64,000 nt of DNA from contig CM056583.1 in NCBI GenBank assembly GCA_029721435.1, positions 50,013,620-50,077,619 of the forward strand, read 5' to 3'. Positions 24,982 through 35,679 of the stretch are shown one piece after another. The stretch comes from Gymnothorax reevesii. Lineage: Eukaryota; Chordata; Actinopteri; Anguilliformes; Muraenidae. Under the pieces are notes generated by a model. The model saw only the letters and a list, made by a program, of their open reading frames with translations, was not told the DNA's origin and ran no database searches. Each line of letters opens with the position of its first letter. Position 1 is the first letter of the stretch. A program made the translations under genes and the position numbers.

Positions 24982-26190
24982 TAGTATAGGCTAGTTTTTT
25001 TTTTCTGTAGTGTTATTTCATTAGCTATAATAGCCCTACAATATTTCAATAGTAACACTAAAATCAATATCGTGCATTCCAAAAAACATACAATAACTAA
25101 AGTAATACTATAGTTTTTTGGTGGTAAATTTAATGGTTTTCCAACAGTGGTTCTTTGAAAGGGTTTGTCAGCTGGCTATGGTAAGTAAAGCGTAGTGTAT
25201 GTACATTTTGTTGAGCCTGGAGATCTGACGAGCTGGCTGCCTTGAGTGACATCAGTTGTCATATAAGGCCAGTTCCGGACATTTTGAAGGGGGCATCCCC
25301 GCTCAGTGTAATTAATTTGAAATAGTTTAAAGACAACAAATTTTCGCGGAAAAGCATTTGCATCTTCGTTTTCATCGCAAAAAAATACAATGGAAAGTTC
25401 TAAATGTCAATTTCGGCCTATTTAATGTCAGGGAATCTATAATGAATTAAATGATAATTTAAATGCCAAATTCTGAATTTACTTACATTGTCTTTGTCTT
25501 ATATTTTAATAAGTTGGTGATTTCCAAGATTTAAATTCGACAAATGGGCAAACCAAATCAGAAAGGTGACAAATACTTTTTCATAGCGCTGTATAAGCAC
25601 TTCCATTTTACAAGATGAACTCCACAACTTAGGATTCAGTAACAGAGCCCAGCTCTGACCCGCTCTTGTGTTTCAATGAGCCAGACAGTGAGAACTTATT
25701 GAAGGACACTGAGCCCCTGGCCAAGTTTGAACTTGTGATAGAAAATTTCCCTGCCAAAATACAACGTAAAAGATTAAAATAGCTGGACAAACTGTCTTAG
25801 ATAGGAGACACAAAATGATGTTGGCCATCTTGATCAAGCATTTTATCCTAATGCTGATATCTTGGGAGTGATTTAGATGGAAAAACAGGCTTTTGAGTGC
25901 TACAGCTGTCAGAAGTCAAGTCAAATGTGTGAAATGAGTGAAGCTGTCATGGAGGCTAGGCAAGCTGTGAATGATCCAGCTGCTTAAAAAGAGGTTCAAG
26001 CTCTCATAGAGGAAGTGGCCTCATTCAGATTTATCTTCAGCTGTTTTCAGCAGCAATATTCTTACCATCACTAGCACCATGTAAAAAAGCAGCCTCAGTT
26101 CTAGTTCAGTGCAGATAGACATCGGCATCAGACTCATTGAGTGTGTCATAACCTCCCGCTGAAAAATGCGAACACTCTGGGTTTGCTGAG
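24982..26190. other. No gene recognised; possible upstream hAT debris
   Basis: AT-rich sequence. From about 25640 onward there are scattered short readable stretches on the + strand that may be the decayed N-terminal part of the hAT transposase below, but no motif confirms it. Confidence 0.35.
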
Positions 26191-26835
26191 GCTCTTTCAA
26201 CTACCCAGGACCCCCGTGTTCCTCTAAACACCAGGGCTTAAGGGTATACGAGGCTGCAGACAAGCACTTCAGAGATGCCCTGAAAAGGCTACGTGTAATA
26301 TTTTCCAACAGTGCTGTAGATTATGCTTTGATGTCACAGCAAGAAAGGTTTGAGACACTGAGCCAGGTCATTGACAGATTTTGAGTTCTGCTTGATTCCA
26401 GTGAAGTTCCAGGAATGTGCAAGGAGAGTTTACAAAAACATTGCACTGAAGTCCGGAAGCTAAAGGCTGAAACAGGAATGGCTGATATTGATACATTTGA
26501 AATGGTGCAAGAAATAATGAACCTTTCCCAAGCGCCACCACAAACAACTGCCCTGGATATGGTCACGTCTTCATGACAACCAACTTCAAGACTTCCATAT
26601 CTCTGGATCGCTGTACAAGTGGTACGGACTCTCTCGGTTACCATTGCCACTGCAGAGCAAAGTTTTTCAGAGCTTTAGCTCATTAAAACACACAGGTACC
26701 TGTGTTCATCAATGGGACAGGAACATCTAAGTAGTCGCGCTGTCATCAGCATCAATGCAGAACTTGCTCAGAGGCTGTCAAATGATGACCTAATTAATGA
26801 TTTTGCCGCCAGGAAATGCGGACGTGTGCCTCTGT
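26191..26835 (+). pseudogene. hAT transposase C-terminal remnant (ZMYM/Zbed-type)
   Basis: The + strand, in several frames, reads YEAADKHFRDALKRLRVIF, QQERFETLSQVIDRF, then after stops VTIATAEQSFSEL (about 26638-26680) and MGQEHLSSRAVISINAELAQ with DDLINDFAARK (26712-26820). The last blocks are the hAT C-terminal dimerisation region (…SAERSFS…L…MGQERLS.LA..SI..…), as in hAT-derived ZMYM-like proteins. Frameshifts at about 26630 and 26700 and stops (for example TGA at 26382) make it dead. No 8 bp target duplication was identified. Confidence 0.75.
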
Positions 26836-27150
26836 GGAGCCTTCCACAAATGCTGAACAATGCCTGTTTTATATTTCTGTGGAGTAATATATTCTGTCTT
26901 TGCAGAGTTTGTAAGGTTTTGTGACTCTGTTTTGTGTAACTAACTGTTAAGTTCTGTTTTTATTTTCTTTCTGAATTAGTAACAGGTAGAGGAAGTCACT
27001 GAGTTCATTTTTTATCAATTTACAATTTTTATATGGTCGCTGTCGGGTGGAAACCTTCGATGTCCAAAACGGCTACTTTTCAGGAGATCAAAAATACCCT
27101 ATACTTTTTTAAACAATTGAACACCGCACTCGTATCAAAATTAGTATTTT

Positions 27151-27190
27151 AACATAACATAACATAACATAACATAACATAACATAACAT
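27151..27190. repeat. (AACAT)8 microsatellite, LINE 3' tail
   Basis: Eight perfect AACAT units directly abut the 3' end of the reverse-strand LINE fragment. LINEs of the CR1/L2 group end in short tandem repeats rather than poly-A, so this is most likely the element's own tail. Confidence 0.9.
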
Positions 27191-27617
27191 AGCATGAATG
27201 GCAAGAACAGGCCTTTCAGCCCAACTACGCTCGCCAGTTCCTTTATACTATTGTGAATATATCCCTTCAGATACTCAGTGACTCAATGGTATCAAGCTTT
27301 AAGTCAAGCCTGCTCTTGAAAACCCCCAAGGTCTCTGCCTCAACAATATGGTCAGGCAAGCTATTCCACATTGAAATTACTCTTTGGATGAAGAAATATT
27401 TCTGAATATCAGTGCAAAATTTACCTTTGGTCAACTTCCATTTGTGACCCCGAGTTCTACTCACAACACTTAGTCGAAGGAATCCTACATAATTCACTTT
27501 GTTAATCCCTTTAACATAATTAAAGACCTCAATCAAATCACCCCTTAGTCCACTTTTCCTTTGACTAAAGAGATTAAGGATCTTCAGCCTCTTTTCATAG
27601 CTTTCATCTTTTATACC
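27191..27617 (-). pseudogene. 5'-truncated LINE 3' end (CR1/L2-like)
   Basis: The reverse strand at 27536-27267 encodes MIEVFNYVKGINKVNY, SVVSRTRGHKWKL and KYFFIQRVISMWNSLPDHIV, ending in GVFKSRLDLKLD. This RGH-x-KL...YFF-x-RV-x-x-WNSLP...FK-x-x-L order is the C-terminal end of the reverse transcriptase ORF in CR1/L2-like LINEs. Upstream reverse transcriptase motifs are absent, as in ordinary 5' truncation. The pentanucleotide tail follows at 27190-27151. Confidence 0.8.
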
Positions 27618-27661
27618 TGGAATAAGCTTAGTGGTATAAAAGATGAAAGCTATGAGAAGAG
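27589..27661. repeat. 29 bp inverted repeat at the LINE 5' breakpoint
   Basis: Positions 27589-27617 and 27633-27661 are inverted copies over 29 bp with one mismatch (core CATAGCTTTCATCTTTTATA), separated by 15 bp. The left arm is LINE sequence; the right arm is the same piece turned around. This looks like a short inverted duplication made when the truncated LINE inserted. Confidence 0.85.
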
Positions 27662-28059
27662 TCTTTGTATGTGGTCAAATACTTGCATGAATTATTATAT
27701 TAGTAATATTTTACCGAAATATTAATACTATTATTGTGTAAATACAGTCCTAATTTTTGATGCTTCTTTTGGAGGAACCTGCAACATACCAATGCTGTGA
27801 CCTAGTCATTCATATTAAAGTCAATATCTGGCAAACACTTGGCAATTGTTGCCTTGTAATACAGTAGCATCATAATTCGTTCAGAAATGGTCGAGATGTC
27901 AAGGCTAAAATATCAGCTTGACGATTGTAGCAGGGAATGGCCTCTTCATTCTCAAGCGGTCCCTGATGGCATTTTCAATTCGGCGATTCTCCATAACAAC
28001 TGCAGCATTTCTACCAAATATTGACCAGAAATATTGACATGGTAATTAAAGATTCTTAA
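27662..28059. other. No gene recognised
   Basis: AT-rich spacer between the LINE breakpoint and the next dispersed repeat. Nothing identified. Confidence 0.45.
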
Positions 28060-28425
28060 ACTAATTGAAAATCGTAAAATATTGATCCGTATCTGGATCC
28101 AGATTCAAAATCTTGAGCCACATGATCTTTATACTTATATAAACAATTGCCCAAGATATATTCAGAGTAAATTTCATCAAAATCCGTCCATTAGGTTTGG
28201 AGAAATATCGCTTAGTTTGTAAAAAAAAAGATCCAGATCCAGATCCGAATCATCATAAAAATTTAATGGAGTCGTCCATGGACGAAGGTCTACCTCTGGT
28301 GAAAATTTCATGAGGATCCGTCCAGTAGTTTCCGAGAAATCCTGTCCACAGACAAACAAACCAACAAACAGACGGACAAATAAATAAACCGACTCAATCG
28401 CATAACCTCCTTGGCGGAGGTAATA
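28060..28425. repeat. Dispersed repeat ending in ACCTCC-TTGGC-GGAGGT hairpin
   Basis: The sequence contains ATCCAGATCCAGATCCGAAT, the phrase AATTTCATGAGGATCCGTCC, a run of ACAAACAAACCAACAAACAG-type repeats, and ends ATAACCTCCTTGGCGGAGGT. A related copy ending AACCTCCCAGGAGGAGGT lies at 34380-34727. The last 17 bp can form a perfect 6 bp stem. Element class is not certain; no coding remnant was seen. Confidence 0.6.
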
Positions 28426-28442
28426 AACATAAGCCACAGACT

Positions 28443-28932
28443 ATGACAGTAACAAGTTTAATGTGAAAACATGCCACTAAATGGCAGTATTGACCTTTTT
28501 TTGTTAAGCCCAGTCTGGAGCTAGGTTTGGGCATGTCTGAGAGGGGAAAGTCCCAGAGAATAATAAAAAAAGTCAAAAAGGTGGGAGGAGGCAGCAAAAG
28601 AATATATAAGGAGAGAGATTGAGAGAGTGGAATAGTAGGGGAAATTGCAAGGAGAAGGATACATTTGACCAGACCTGTCACTCTTTTCAAGACCTGTGAA
28701 GCTTTTTGTGAATTTTTGCCTGTGTTGGAACATTTTCCTCACCCGGAACATCACCAAGCAACCTCACCAAATGGACAGTAAATTTTTTTTTTCTTGTATA
28801 TTATCAATCTTGGTCAGTAGTATAAATTGTAGGTTAGTGTTGGTCTTTGTTTAACTAAATCTGTTTGAGTTTTAAAATTTTCTCTGTCATCCCTTGCTGT
28901 CGTAAATGTCATAACAAATTTGGGCCATAACA
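28443..28932 (+). repeat. Putative 5' LTR of the Gypsy element
   Basis: The right boundary is set by ATAACA, followed after three bases by a tRNA primer-binding site. Inside, TATATAAGGAG at 28603-28613 could be the TATA box. The left boundary (TGACAG at 28443) is a guess because no second LTR is available for comparison. No AATAAA was noticed between the TATA box and the end. Confidence 0.5.
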
Positions 28933-28935
28933 AAT

Positions 28936-28953
28936 TGGGGGCTTGTGCGGGAT
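28936..28953 (+). promoter_or_regulatory. Primer-binding site, tRNA-Pro-like
   Basis: TGGGGGCTTGTGCGGGAT differs by two bases from TGGGGGCTCGTCCGGGAT, the site complementary to the 3' end of tRNA-Pro used by many LTR elements. It lies three bases downstream of the putative LTR end, where reverse transcription would start. Confidence 0.65.
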
Positions 28954-29052
28954 AGACCATTGTGCAAGTCATTTATTGAAAATCTAACATTTCAAATTAT
29001 AAAATTGTTTTTTGAATTTTCCTGTATATAATTTTATTGACAGATCAACAGC

Positions 29053-30165
29053 AATGGATGATTTTCTTGGCATCACCAACCGTAGAGGTTTTGAAGTCTT
29101 TAAAAAAGACAGAACTGTTAGAAATATGCTAGACAGCTAGAGCTGACAGAGGTAAAAACCAGCCATGCGAAAAGCAAGACTGGCTAGAAAGATATTTTCA
29201 TCAATGTAATATTCAACAGTGTTTGCAACAGGAGATCTGGAACAGTTTCCAGTGGAAAATCCAAATGTAGAAATTGAACTTAAATTAAAACTGCTAGAGA
29301 TTGAAAGGGAGGAAAGAGAAAAACAAAGGGAATTCGAGTTAGAAAAATTAGCGAAACAGATTTTGATTTACAAAAATTAGATAGGGAAGAAAGGCTCCAA
29401 ATGGAGCTACTAAAAATCAAAATAGAAACTGATAAATTTCGTGCTAGCCAGGAGGTAAAGCTGATGTTGACAAGTATTTCCCGTGCTTTGAAAAGGTAGC
29501 AAAGAGTTGCCAGTGGCTAAAGGAACACTGGCCTCTGATGTTGCAAACTGTCCTCAAGGGTAAAGCTCAACAAGCCTATTCGGCTTTGTCTGCAGATGAT
29601 TCCTCTGACTATGAGGTTGTCAGAAAGGTTATTTTGAGAGCTTATGAGTTGGTTCCAGAGGCTTACCGACAGAAATTCAGAGGTCTGAACAAATCTGACA
29701 ATCAGACTTATGTGGAACTTGCTAATGAGAAGGTGGTTTGCTTTAAGCGCTGGTGTACTTCTGTGGAGGTCAAGGATGATTTCAACTCACTAAAAGAGAT
29801 GGTGTTAGTTGAAGAATTCAAGAACTGTGTTAAGGATGATATTAAGACCTACCTTAATGAGAAACAAGCACTGAATTTGCAATCAGCTGCTAAATTTGCA
29901 GATGAATATGTTCTCACACAATTCCAAATTTCAGTCTAGTAGTAACAATAGATGGTTCCAATTTCAGAAGGTAATGGTGATACCCAAGATTCCTCACCCA
30001 AAGACAAAGACAAATCTGGTGATGGTGCTCAGAAATCCAGTCATGTCTGATCAGTGTGTGAAAGCTGACAGTCTAGTTTGCAATTATTGCAAGAAATCTG
30101 GTCATGTTACAGCTGTTGGTTCCTTCAAGCTAAGAAAAAGGATACCAAACCCAATGCCTTTGTGA
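29053..30165 (+). pseudogene. Gypsy (Gmr1-like) Gag remnant with SCAN-like capsid and zinc knuckle
   Basis: Reading starts at ATG 29053 (MDDFLGITNRRGFEVFKK) and is stopped at TAG 29140. A Glu/Lys-rich helical stretch follows (29260-29420). The longest open part, 29538-29939, holds VPEAYRQKFRGL and then LKEMVLVEEFKNCV, in the same order and spacing as the SCAN domain (LPEAYRQRFR...LELLVLEQFL). This agrees with the published view that SCAN derives from Gmr1-like Gag capsids. A zinc knuckle CNYCKKSGH at about 30079-30105 is broken by a frameshift before its last Cys. Several stops and shifts make it non-functional. Confidence 0.75.
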
Positions 30166-30169
30166 AAAC

Positions 30170-30467
30170 AAGGTTAGAAACCCCTGTAGTAGATGACCGA
30201 TCTGCTAAATTTCCTGCTCCTTGTGGGGCTAAGAAGCCTGATACTGCTGACTTTGTGAGGGAGGAATTTCTTCCATTTGTGTCTGAGGGATTTTTGGCTC
30301 TGAATGAGCATTCTCCTCCTGTCCCCATATATATCCTAAGGGATACCGGAGCTTCACTTTTGTTGATTGACTCCTTTGAGTTACGTGATGAGACCACTTC
30401 TGGGGATTTCATACATGTACAAGGTATTGAAGGGAGGACTCTGTACCCCTGCGCTCTGTATTCTTGA
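30170..30467 (+). pseudogene. Retropepsin-like protease remnant
   Basis: ILRDTGASLLLIDS has the aspartic protease active-site triad DTG (Asp codon at 30342), followed by a Gly-rich segment VQGIEGRT. The frame closes at TGA 30465. In the intact element it would process the Gag-Pol polyprotein. It follows the zinc-knuckle region after a frameshift, in the expected order. Confidence 0.7.
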
Positions 30468-30839
30468 AGTCAGATTTAGTTACAGGACAGGTAAAGGTGG
30501 GACTTATGTCAAGTCTACCTAGGGCTACCCATCTAGGGTGTTTCTCTGTTGCTAAGCAATGACCTGGCTGGGGGCAATGTAGCTCCCCCTGTTCATCGTA
30601 CTTCAGAGCCGAGCACTGAAGATGGTGAGGAAGACCCGTCTCTGTATCCTTCCTGCGCAGTGACCCGTGCTATGGCTAAGAAGGCGATGTGGTGCCTTCC
30701 CGCACATTGAATAGTCAGGACTCAGTTGGTTCGCCTCATGAATCTGGTCAGCCTACTATGGTTTCCCCATTTGAGGACACTTCAGATACTTTTATCAGTT
30801 CTGTTCAGCCAGCCAGATGGGTTTGGTGATTCTGATGTG

Positions 30840-31406
30840 TCTGGATACTTGTCTCTGTCCAGAAAGCGGTTGATTGAGGAGCAAACTAATGATCCTGATA
30901 TTTGTGTACTATAGAGGAGAGCCCTTCCTGATAAAGAAATAGACGCAGTTCCAGTTGGGTATTCTCAAGGATGGTGTGTTGATGCGGAAGTGGCACCCTC
31001 CTGATATCCCTGCCAATGCAGATTGGGCAGTGGTCAGGCAAATTGTTGTTCCGAAGGTCTACAGGAATGAGATTTTAACAATGGCTCATAGTTTACCTTT
31101 AGGAGGTCATCTAGGTGGTGTTAACAAGACTGTTGATTAGATCGTGAAACACTTTTTGGCTTGGGCTTCGGAAAGATGTTTCCAACTTTTGCAAAACGTG
31201 TCACACTTGTCAGGTAGTTGAAAAACACCAGTTAGACCCACCTGTAGCTCAATTGCAGCCTATCCCAGCATTTGGGGAGCCCTTCTCCAAGGTCATCATT
31301 GATTGTGTCGGTCCATTACCCAAGACTAGATCTAGAAATCAGTACTTGTTGATAATTATCCCAGGGAAATTCAGTCAGATCAAGGTTGTGAGGTTTTTAA
31401 CGAAAT
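30840..31406 (+). pseudogene. Gypsy integrase remnant, N-terminal part
   Basis: The H2C2 zinc-binding region is readable: MAHSLPLGGHLGG around 31081-31120 and FCKTCHTCQVV around 31185-31215, then core-domain start IIDCVGPLPKTRSR (first catalytic Asp about 31300). TAG at 31138 and frameshifts interrupt it. It lies only about 750 bp after the protease, so no reverse transcriptase/RNase H fits between them. That order (protease-integrase, reverse transcriptase after) is known for Gmr1-like Gypsy elements. The sequence is cut at about 31402 by the 1.1 kb repeat. Confidence 0.75.
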
Positions 31407-32537
31407 GAACTAAGAGCAAACTCCAGTAAAATGCAAAAGGAGGCTTTATTTCTGAAGGGGGAAACCCCCCCAACAGAGCTGGGTCCGCAATCCAAAATCA
31501 GAATCCAAAGGGCGAAATCCAGAGTCATACGCAGGGCACCAATCACAAAAATTGTAGTCAGACAAAAGAGGTCAAAAAACAAGAATGCAGCAAAAGTACA
31601 GGGAATTGGCAAAGCTCGATATCAAGGACGGTCCAGTCAGAAAGATAAATCACAATGAACCAAGGCGAGAGAAGCATAGCACAGGTTACACAGAAGAACA
31701 ACCTGACAAGAAAGTGAACCAAACAGACATCTTATATACATATCCAGGAGAACTCATGATCAGGGAGATCAGGTGCAATCAATAGAGACAATGATTAGGG
31801 AGAGACACATGAGGAATAAACTAATTACATGAATTTAGCTGTAGCCAAAACGCAGACAGGGATCACAAGACAAACCTATGAACAGAACAGCTCCGGCCAA
31901 GGAGGACTAAAGTGCACAGTAAAAAGAAAGGAAAGCACAAAGTAAATGTGGAATCCACAGAAAATAGCAGGAGAGAGAATTAGGGATAGGCAAGGAGGCG
32001 GAGGCGAGAATTGGGCGACTGCTGAGAGATCATTAGTCAATTAGTAAGTGCAGCTATACAATCCCGATTGCTTGTTAGAAAGTTAGTCCAAATATACAAG
32101 GTTAGTGTGGGTTAGTAATTAGCAAAAACAATAAACTGTTAGCATGTGTTAGTAAGACAGCAAAAGAGAGAGGAAGGAAGAACATGAGATAATGAAAGAA
32201 GATTGAAACCAGAAACCAATAAATCACCTGAATGAGTGGCATGCAAGACAAGGGACCGTGAGCAAAGATACACACATGACAAGACGGGAGACAAAGTGCA
32301 AAGCATGGCAAAGAAAACATGGCATGATAACTAATAAACTAAAACATGAAAAATAATAAAACAAGGTAATCTAAAATACCAAAAACACAATACATAATCC
32401 TAAGAATGGTCAGACAAAGACAGTGGTCACTAAACACAAGAATCAATAATCATGGCAAAGCCAGGCACAGAACTTAAACTAGGCTAGGGATCATGGCATA
32501 GCAGAACTACCAAAACCAAAAGAGCCGAATCACAACA
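31402..32537 (-). repeat. 1.1 kb dispersed repeat, copy B, inside the integrase
   Basis: This is the second copy of the repeat at 15155-16257. On the reverse strand it starts TGTTGTGATTCGG and carries AATAAAGCC near the other end. Integrase sequence stops at its left side and resumes at its right side, with roughly 15-20 codons missing, so insertion was accompanied or followed by a deletion. No clear target duplication was found. Confidence 0.6.
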
Positions 32538-32539
32538 AA

Positions 32540-32640
32540 GGTAGCAATTTCACTTTCACAGTTTTAGCAGGTTGTGTATGAACTAGCTGCAAAGCAGATT
32601 CTTTCCAGTGCCTATCATCCAGAGATGTCACCACGCAAGT
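32540..32640 (+). pseudogene. Gypsy integrase remnant, continuation
   Basis: GSNF, then after a frameshift YELAAKQILSSAYHPE, match the integrase core region around the second catalytic Asp block (QSDQGSNF) and the Glu block (SSAYHPES). The element then breaks off; no reverse transcriptase or 3' LTR was recognised downstream in the window. Confidence 0.65.
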
Positions 32641-33649
32641 CACCACGATTTTGCACATAAATCATATCTGGTGGAGCCATGTACTAAGTCTTGACCAAGT
32701 CGCGTTTTTCTTAATGACAGCTATGGTTCTTTTTCAATTTGTTTTGTCATGAATTAACAAGTAAAATTGCTGAAAGTAGGGAAACCTCCACACGCTCCAG
32801 AATAGTTCCTAAAGAATAGGGTAGACTCCCCAATGTAGGCCCATATCACCATCATAATAATGCACCCTTCATAATGCACCCTGCCATGTTTTTTATCCAC
32901 CCCTCAATTCAGATAGGTGACTTGATTTTTACCTGATGGCTGTTGTAGCTTTTTGCAAATCCAGGTGGTTGGAACAAGATATTGGCAAGAAAATTTACGT
33001 TCTGAACCTGGATTTTCCACATTGGACGACAAGCCACGGAGCAACCTGAATATCTAGGTGTGCCGCCTCTCATCAGAGGTGTGTATGAACCAAAACTTCA
33101 CTGCACGAAATGCTGTACTCAGCCTACATTCTGTCCAAGCACAAATATTTAGCATTTCCTATTACCTCCTAATTACAGCATGCTGTATCTTTAATTACGG
33201 GTATGGGGCCAGCCACTGAAGGCCAAATTTCCCTGCAGTCTTCAGTAGCTGGGATTTCACTGTTTCTTTATTTTTCCTTTTTTTTGACGGGGGTTGCAGT
33301 TACACCTCCAGGTATTTTTTATTTGTGCAGGTTAGGTTTTTAATGCACTAGTATTTTTGAGGCAGTTCCATAGTTCCCCTTCAATTCTGCACATCTCTGT
33401 GACAATGCATCTCTAAAAAGCATCGTATGTCTGCACTTGTAAATGTTACCTCATTCTCAGTCCTTATCCCCCATTATTAAAAAAATCCTCCTCATTGCCT
33501 CCATTTCACATTAAAAATTAAAGTGCACTTTATTTTCCACCCATCTCATAAAATATTGAACAGGCCTTGTGCGAAATAAAACTTGTATGACTTGTATGAT
33601 ATGTATTCATACTTTGGGGGCACGGTTCCTGTCAGAATAGATTGTTTTA
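32641..33649. other. No gene recognised
   Basis: AT-rich sequence. The 3' part of the Gypsy element would be expected here but no reverse transcriptase motif was found. Nothing else is supported. Confidence 0.4.
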
Positions 33650-33650
33650 G

Positions 33651-33724
33651 AAACACACACACACAGATCCACACACACTTGCGCTCTCTCTCTCTCACAC
33701 ACACACACAGACACACACACACAA
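33651..33724. repeat. Compound (CA)n/(CT)n microsatellite
   Basis: Interrupted CA runs surround a CTCTCTCTCTCT core. Reverse-strand open frames with Val/Cys repeats here are translations of the repeat. Confidence 0.95.
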
Positions 33725-33738
33725 GCACTCTCTATGTA

Positions 33739-34345
33739 GTGCCCTCCACTAATATTTGCACCCTTGATAAGTATTTTCAAAAGTGGCTGTGAATTTGTAC
33801 CTTTATTGTTTATCATCTTGATGTTCATTTAAAAATATCAACAAAAAACCATGCCTCAATTAAGCGTTAATGTTGAGGCACATTAAGAGGGATTTCTGAC
33901 TGTCCCCCTGTGACTTTCATGATCAATCAAATTCCTTGATTTGGCGCTAATAAACTGTTCTCTTAAATTCATTCAACAAGTTTTGTTGGATTAAGGTCTG
34001 TTGGCAGAGATCATCATCACAGAAAATCAATTTTGTTTCCCCAGAGATATTTCTGCATGGATTCTGAGGCTTGCTTTGGGTCATTCTCTTAGAAAAGTCT
34101 ATCAACAGCCAAGTCTCAGGCTTCTGGCAGAGGCAACCAGATTTTCTGCCAAAATTCGCTAAATTTTGGTGGAATCCATGATCTTAACCATTGCCCCTGG
34201 ACCTCAGGAATTAATGCAGAACATTTCACCACGGGTATGGTTTGGCTTTCCTTGTATGTGCATCCGTTTCTTTGCCAAATATGCTGATGCTGTACCTGAA
34301 CAAGAATATTCAATTTTGGACTCATCAGTCAACAATAGGGCAATA
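33739..34345 (-). mobile_element. Tc1-like transposon fragment
   Basis: GTGCCCTCCACTAATATTTG at the left, next to TA, is the end of a known fish Tc1 type. The reverse strand reads AKKRMHIQGKPNHTRGEMFC and AMVKIMDSTKI followed by ILAENLVASARSL, all transposase-like, then decayed LREWPKAS corresponding to the QDNDPKHTS block. Many stops are present. The upstream half of the transposase and the other terminal repeat are missing. Confidence 0.65.
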
Positions 34346-34379
34346 TGCACATACCTCCATCAAGCCATAAATCTGTTCT

Positions 34380-34736
34380 TTTGGTTATAGAATATGCTCC
34401 GAATCACTTCCAAAATTAAACCAAATCTTCTTTGTACTACCACCTATCATCCTGCTAAATTTTGTGGCAAACTATGCAAAACCTTTTGAGTTGTGTGGTA
34501 AGAAATACCACTAGGACCCATATTACAGAAATATATTGTAGTTCCTTCAGGTCCGGAGTCCAGAATATGATCTGGATTGCTTCCAAAATTAAATCAACTC
34601 ATTCTTGGACTACCACCTACCATCCTACTGAATTTTGTGCCAAACTGTTCATATCTTTTTTTTTTTAACTCGTTAACAGACAGACGAACAAACAAAAGGG
34701 TGCAAACATAACCTCCCAGGAGGAGGTAAAAATAAT
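34380..34736. repeat. Dispersed repeat ending in ACCTCC-hairpin, second copy
   Basis: It contains two related internal blocks (CTTCCAAAATTAAA...ACTACCACCTAYCATCCT at about 34406 and 34580) and ends ACAGACAGACGAACAAACA, then ATAACCTCCCAGGAGGAGGT. The end structure matches the repeat at 28060-28425 while the bodies differ, suggesting related families with a common 3' end. Confidence 0.55.
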
Positions 34737-35120
34737 TGACCACATTCACCTCACCCCAAGGTGCTGTATTCAGATGAGAACAAAATTGAGCATTGCAAGT
34801 CTTCTACAACATCAGCATATTTGGCGCACAGGCCTGAAACTGGAAACAAACAGTTAGTCCTCAGAGTCAATGTGTTGGATGCATGAAAAATGGGACCCTA
34901 ATCATTATGGCCAGACAACAGAGTCGGGAATCTCCAAAGTGGTGGGACAAGAGGTTTGCACCTTGACGGCAGTGGGGAGTACCTCCCGACAAAAGTCAGA
35001 GGAGGGATAAACCCTGAGCCAAAGATGTGGTGCAGGGTGCCATAGGTTTATCGATGTGAGGGAAAGGACGGACATCATGTCTGGTCTCAGCCTACAGAGA
35101 GGCAACTGTGACACAAGCTG
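34737..35120. other. No gene recognised
   Basis: Short stretch without recognisable coding or repeat signal. A possible Tc1-like DENKIE motif near 34775 is too short to use. Confidence 0.4.
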
Positions 35121-35412
35121 CAGAAATGGGTAACACTTTACTTGAAGGTATCGTCATAAGAGTGATATGACGCAGTCACGAACGTGTCATAAACATTATG
35201 TCAATGTCATAGTCGTTGTCATTAAGTGGCATTCGGTTTTTGAGATGACAAGTTGACGTTGTTTAGGTTGTCTTGATTATGACAACTTTGTCACGAGAGT
35301 GACATGACACCAGAGGCGTTACCAGGATGCCAAGCTTGGGTGGGCATTTGTCCTCTTTGGGGGGGGCGGCAAAGAAAGAACCTCTAAATCGCCATAAAAT
35401 AAATAAATAGGG

Positions 35413-35415
<3 letters not shown>

Positions 35416-35462
<47 letters not shown>

Positions 35463-35463
35463 T
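35416..35463. repeat. (AT)n microsatellite
   Basis: An uninterrupted TA run of about 19 units with a short ACATATAT end, within the inner hAT element. Confidence 0.95.
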
Positions 35464-35679
35464 TGGCGGCTGGTGAATTGGCGATAGGGGAGGGACATTG
35501 ACAGGTATGGTCAGTTTTCATTAACTATGCACATTAGGGTTGTGCCAATCATGAACCGCGATTTTTTTAAGGCGTAGCACCACCACCTGCTGCTATGGGG
35601 CGAACATCGGAGCTTTCCCTTTTCCTTCATTAAACCCATGGCAGGTTGAACTAAAGTGCGAAACATCAAAGGGCATGTA

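Noticed and set aside
28060..28425. Helitron, because of the terminal hairpin
   Set aside because: A Helitron 3' end should be CTRR shortly after the hairpin; here the sequence after the hairpin is AATAA.
28443..32640. Endogenous retrovirus, because of the tRNA-Pro-like primer site and DTG protease
   Set aside because: No envelope remnant was seen, and the Gag type and protease-integrase order fit a Gypsy (Gmr1-like) retrotransposon better.
33546..33828. Open frames with CVCVCV or THTHTH runs
   Set aside because: Direct translation of the CA/CT microsatellite.
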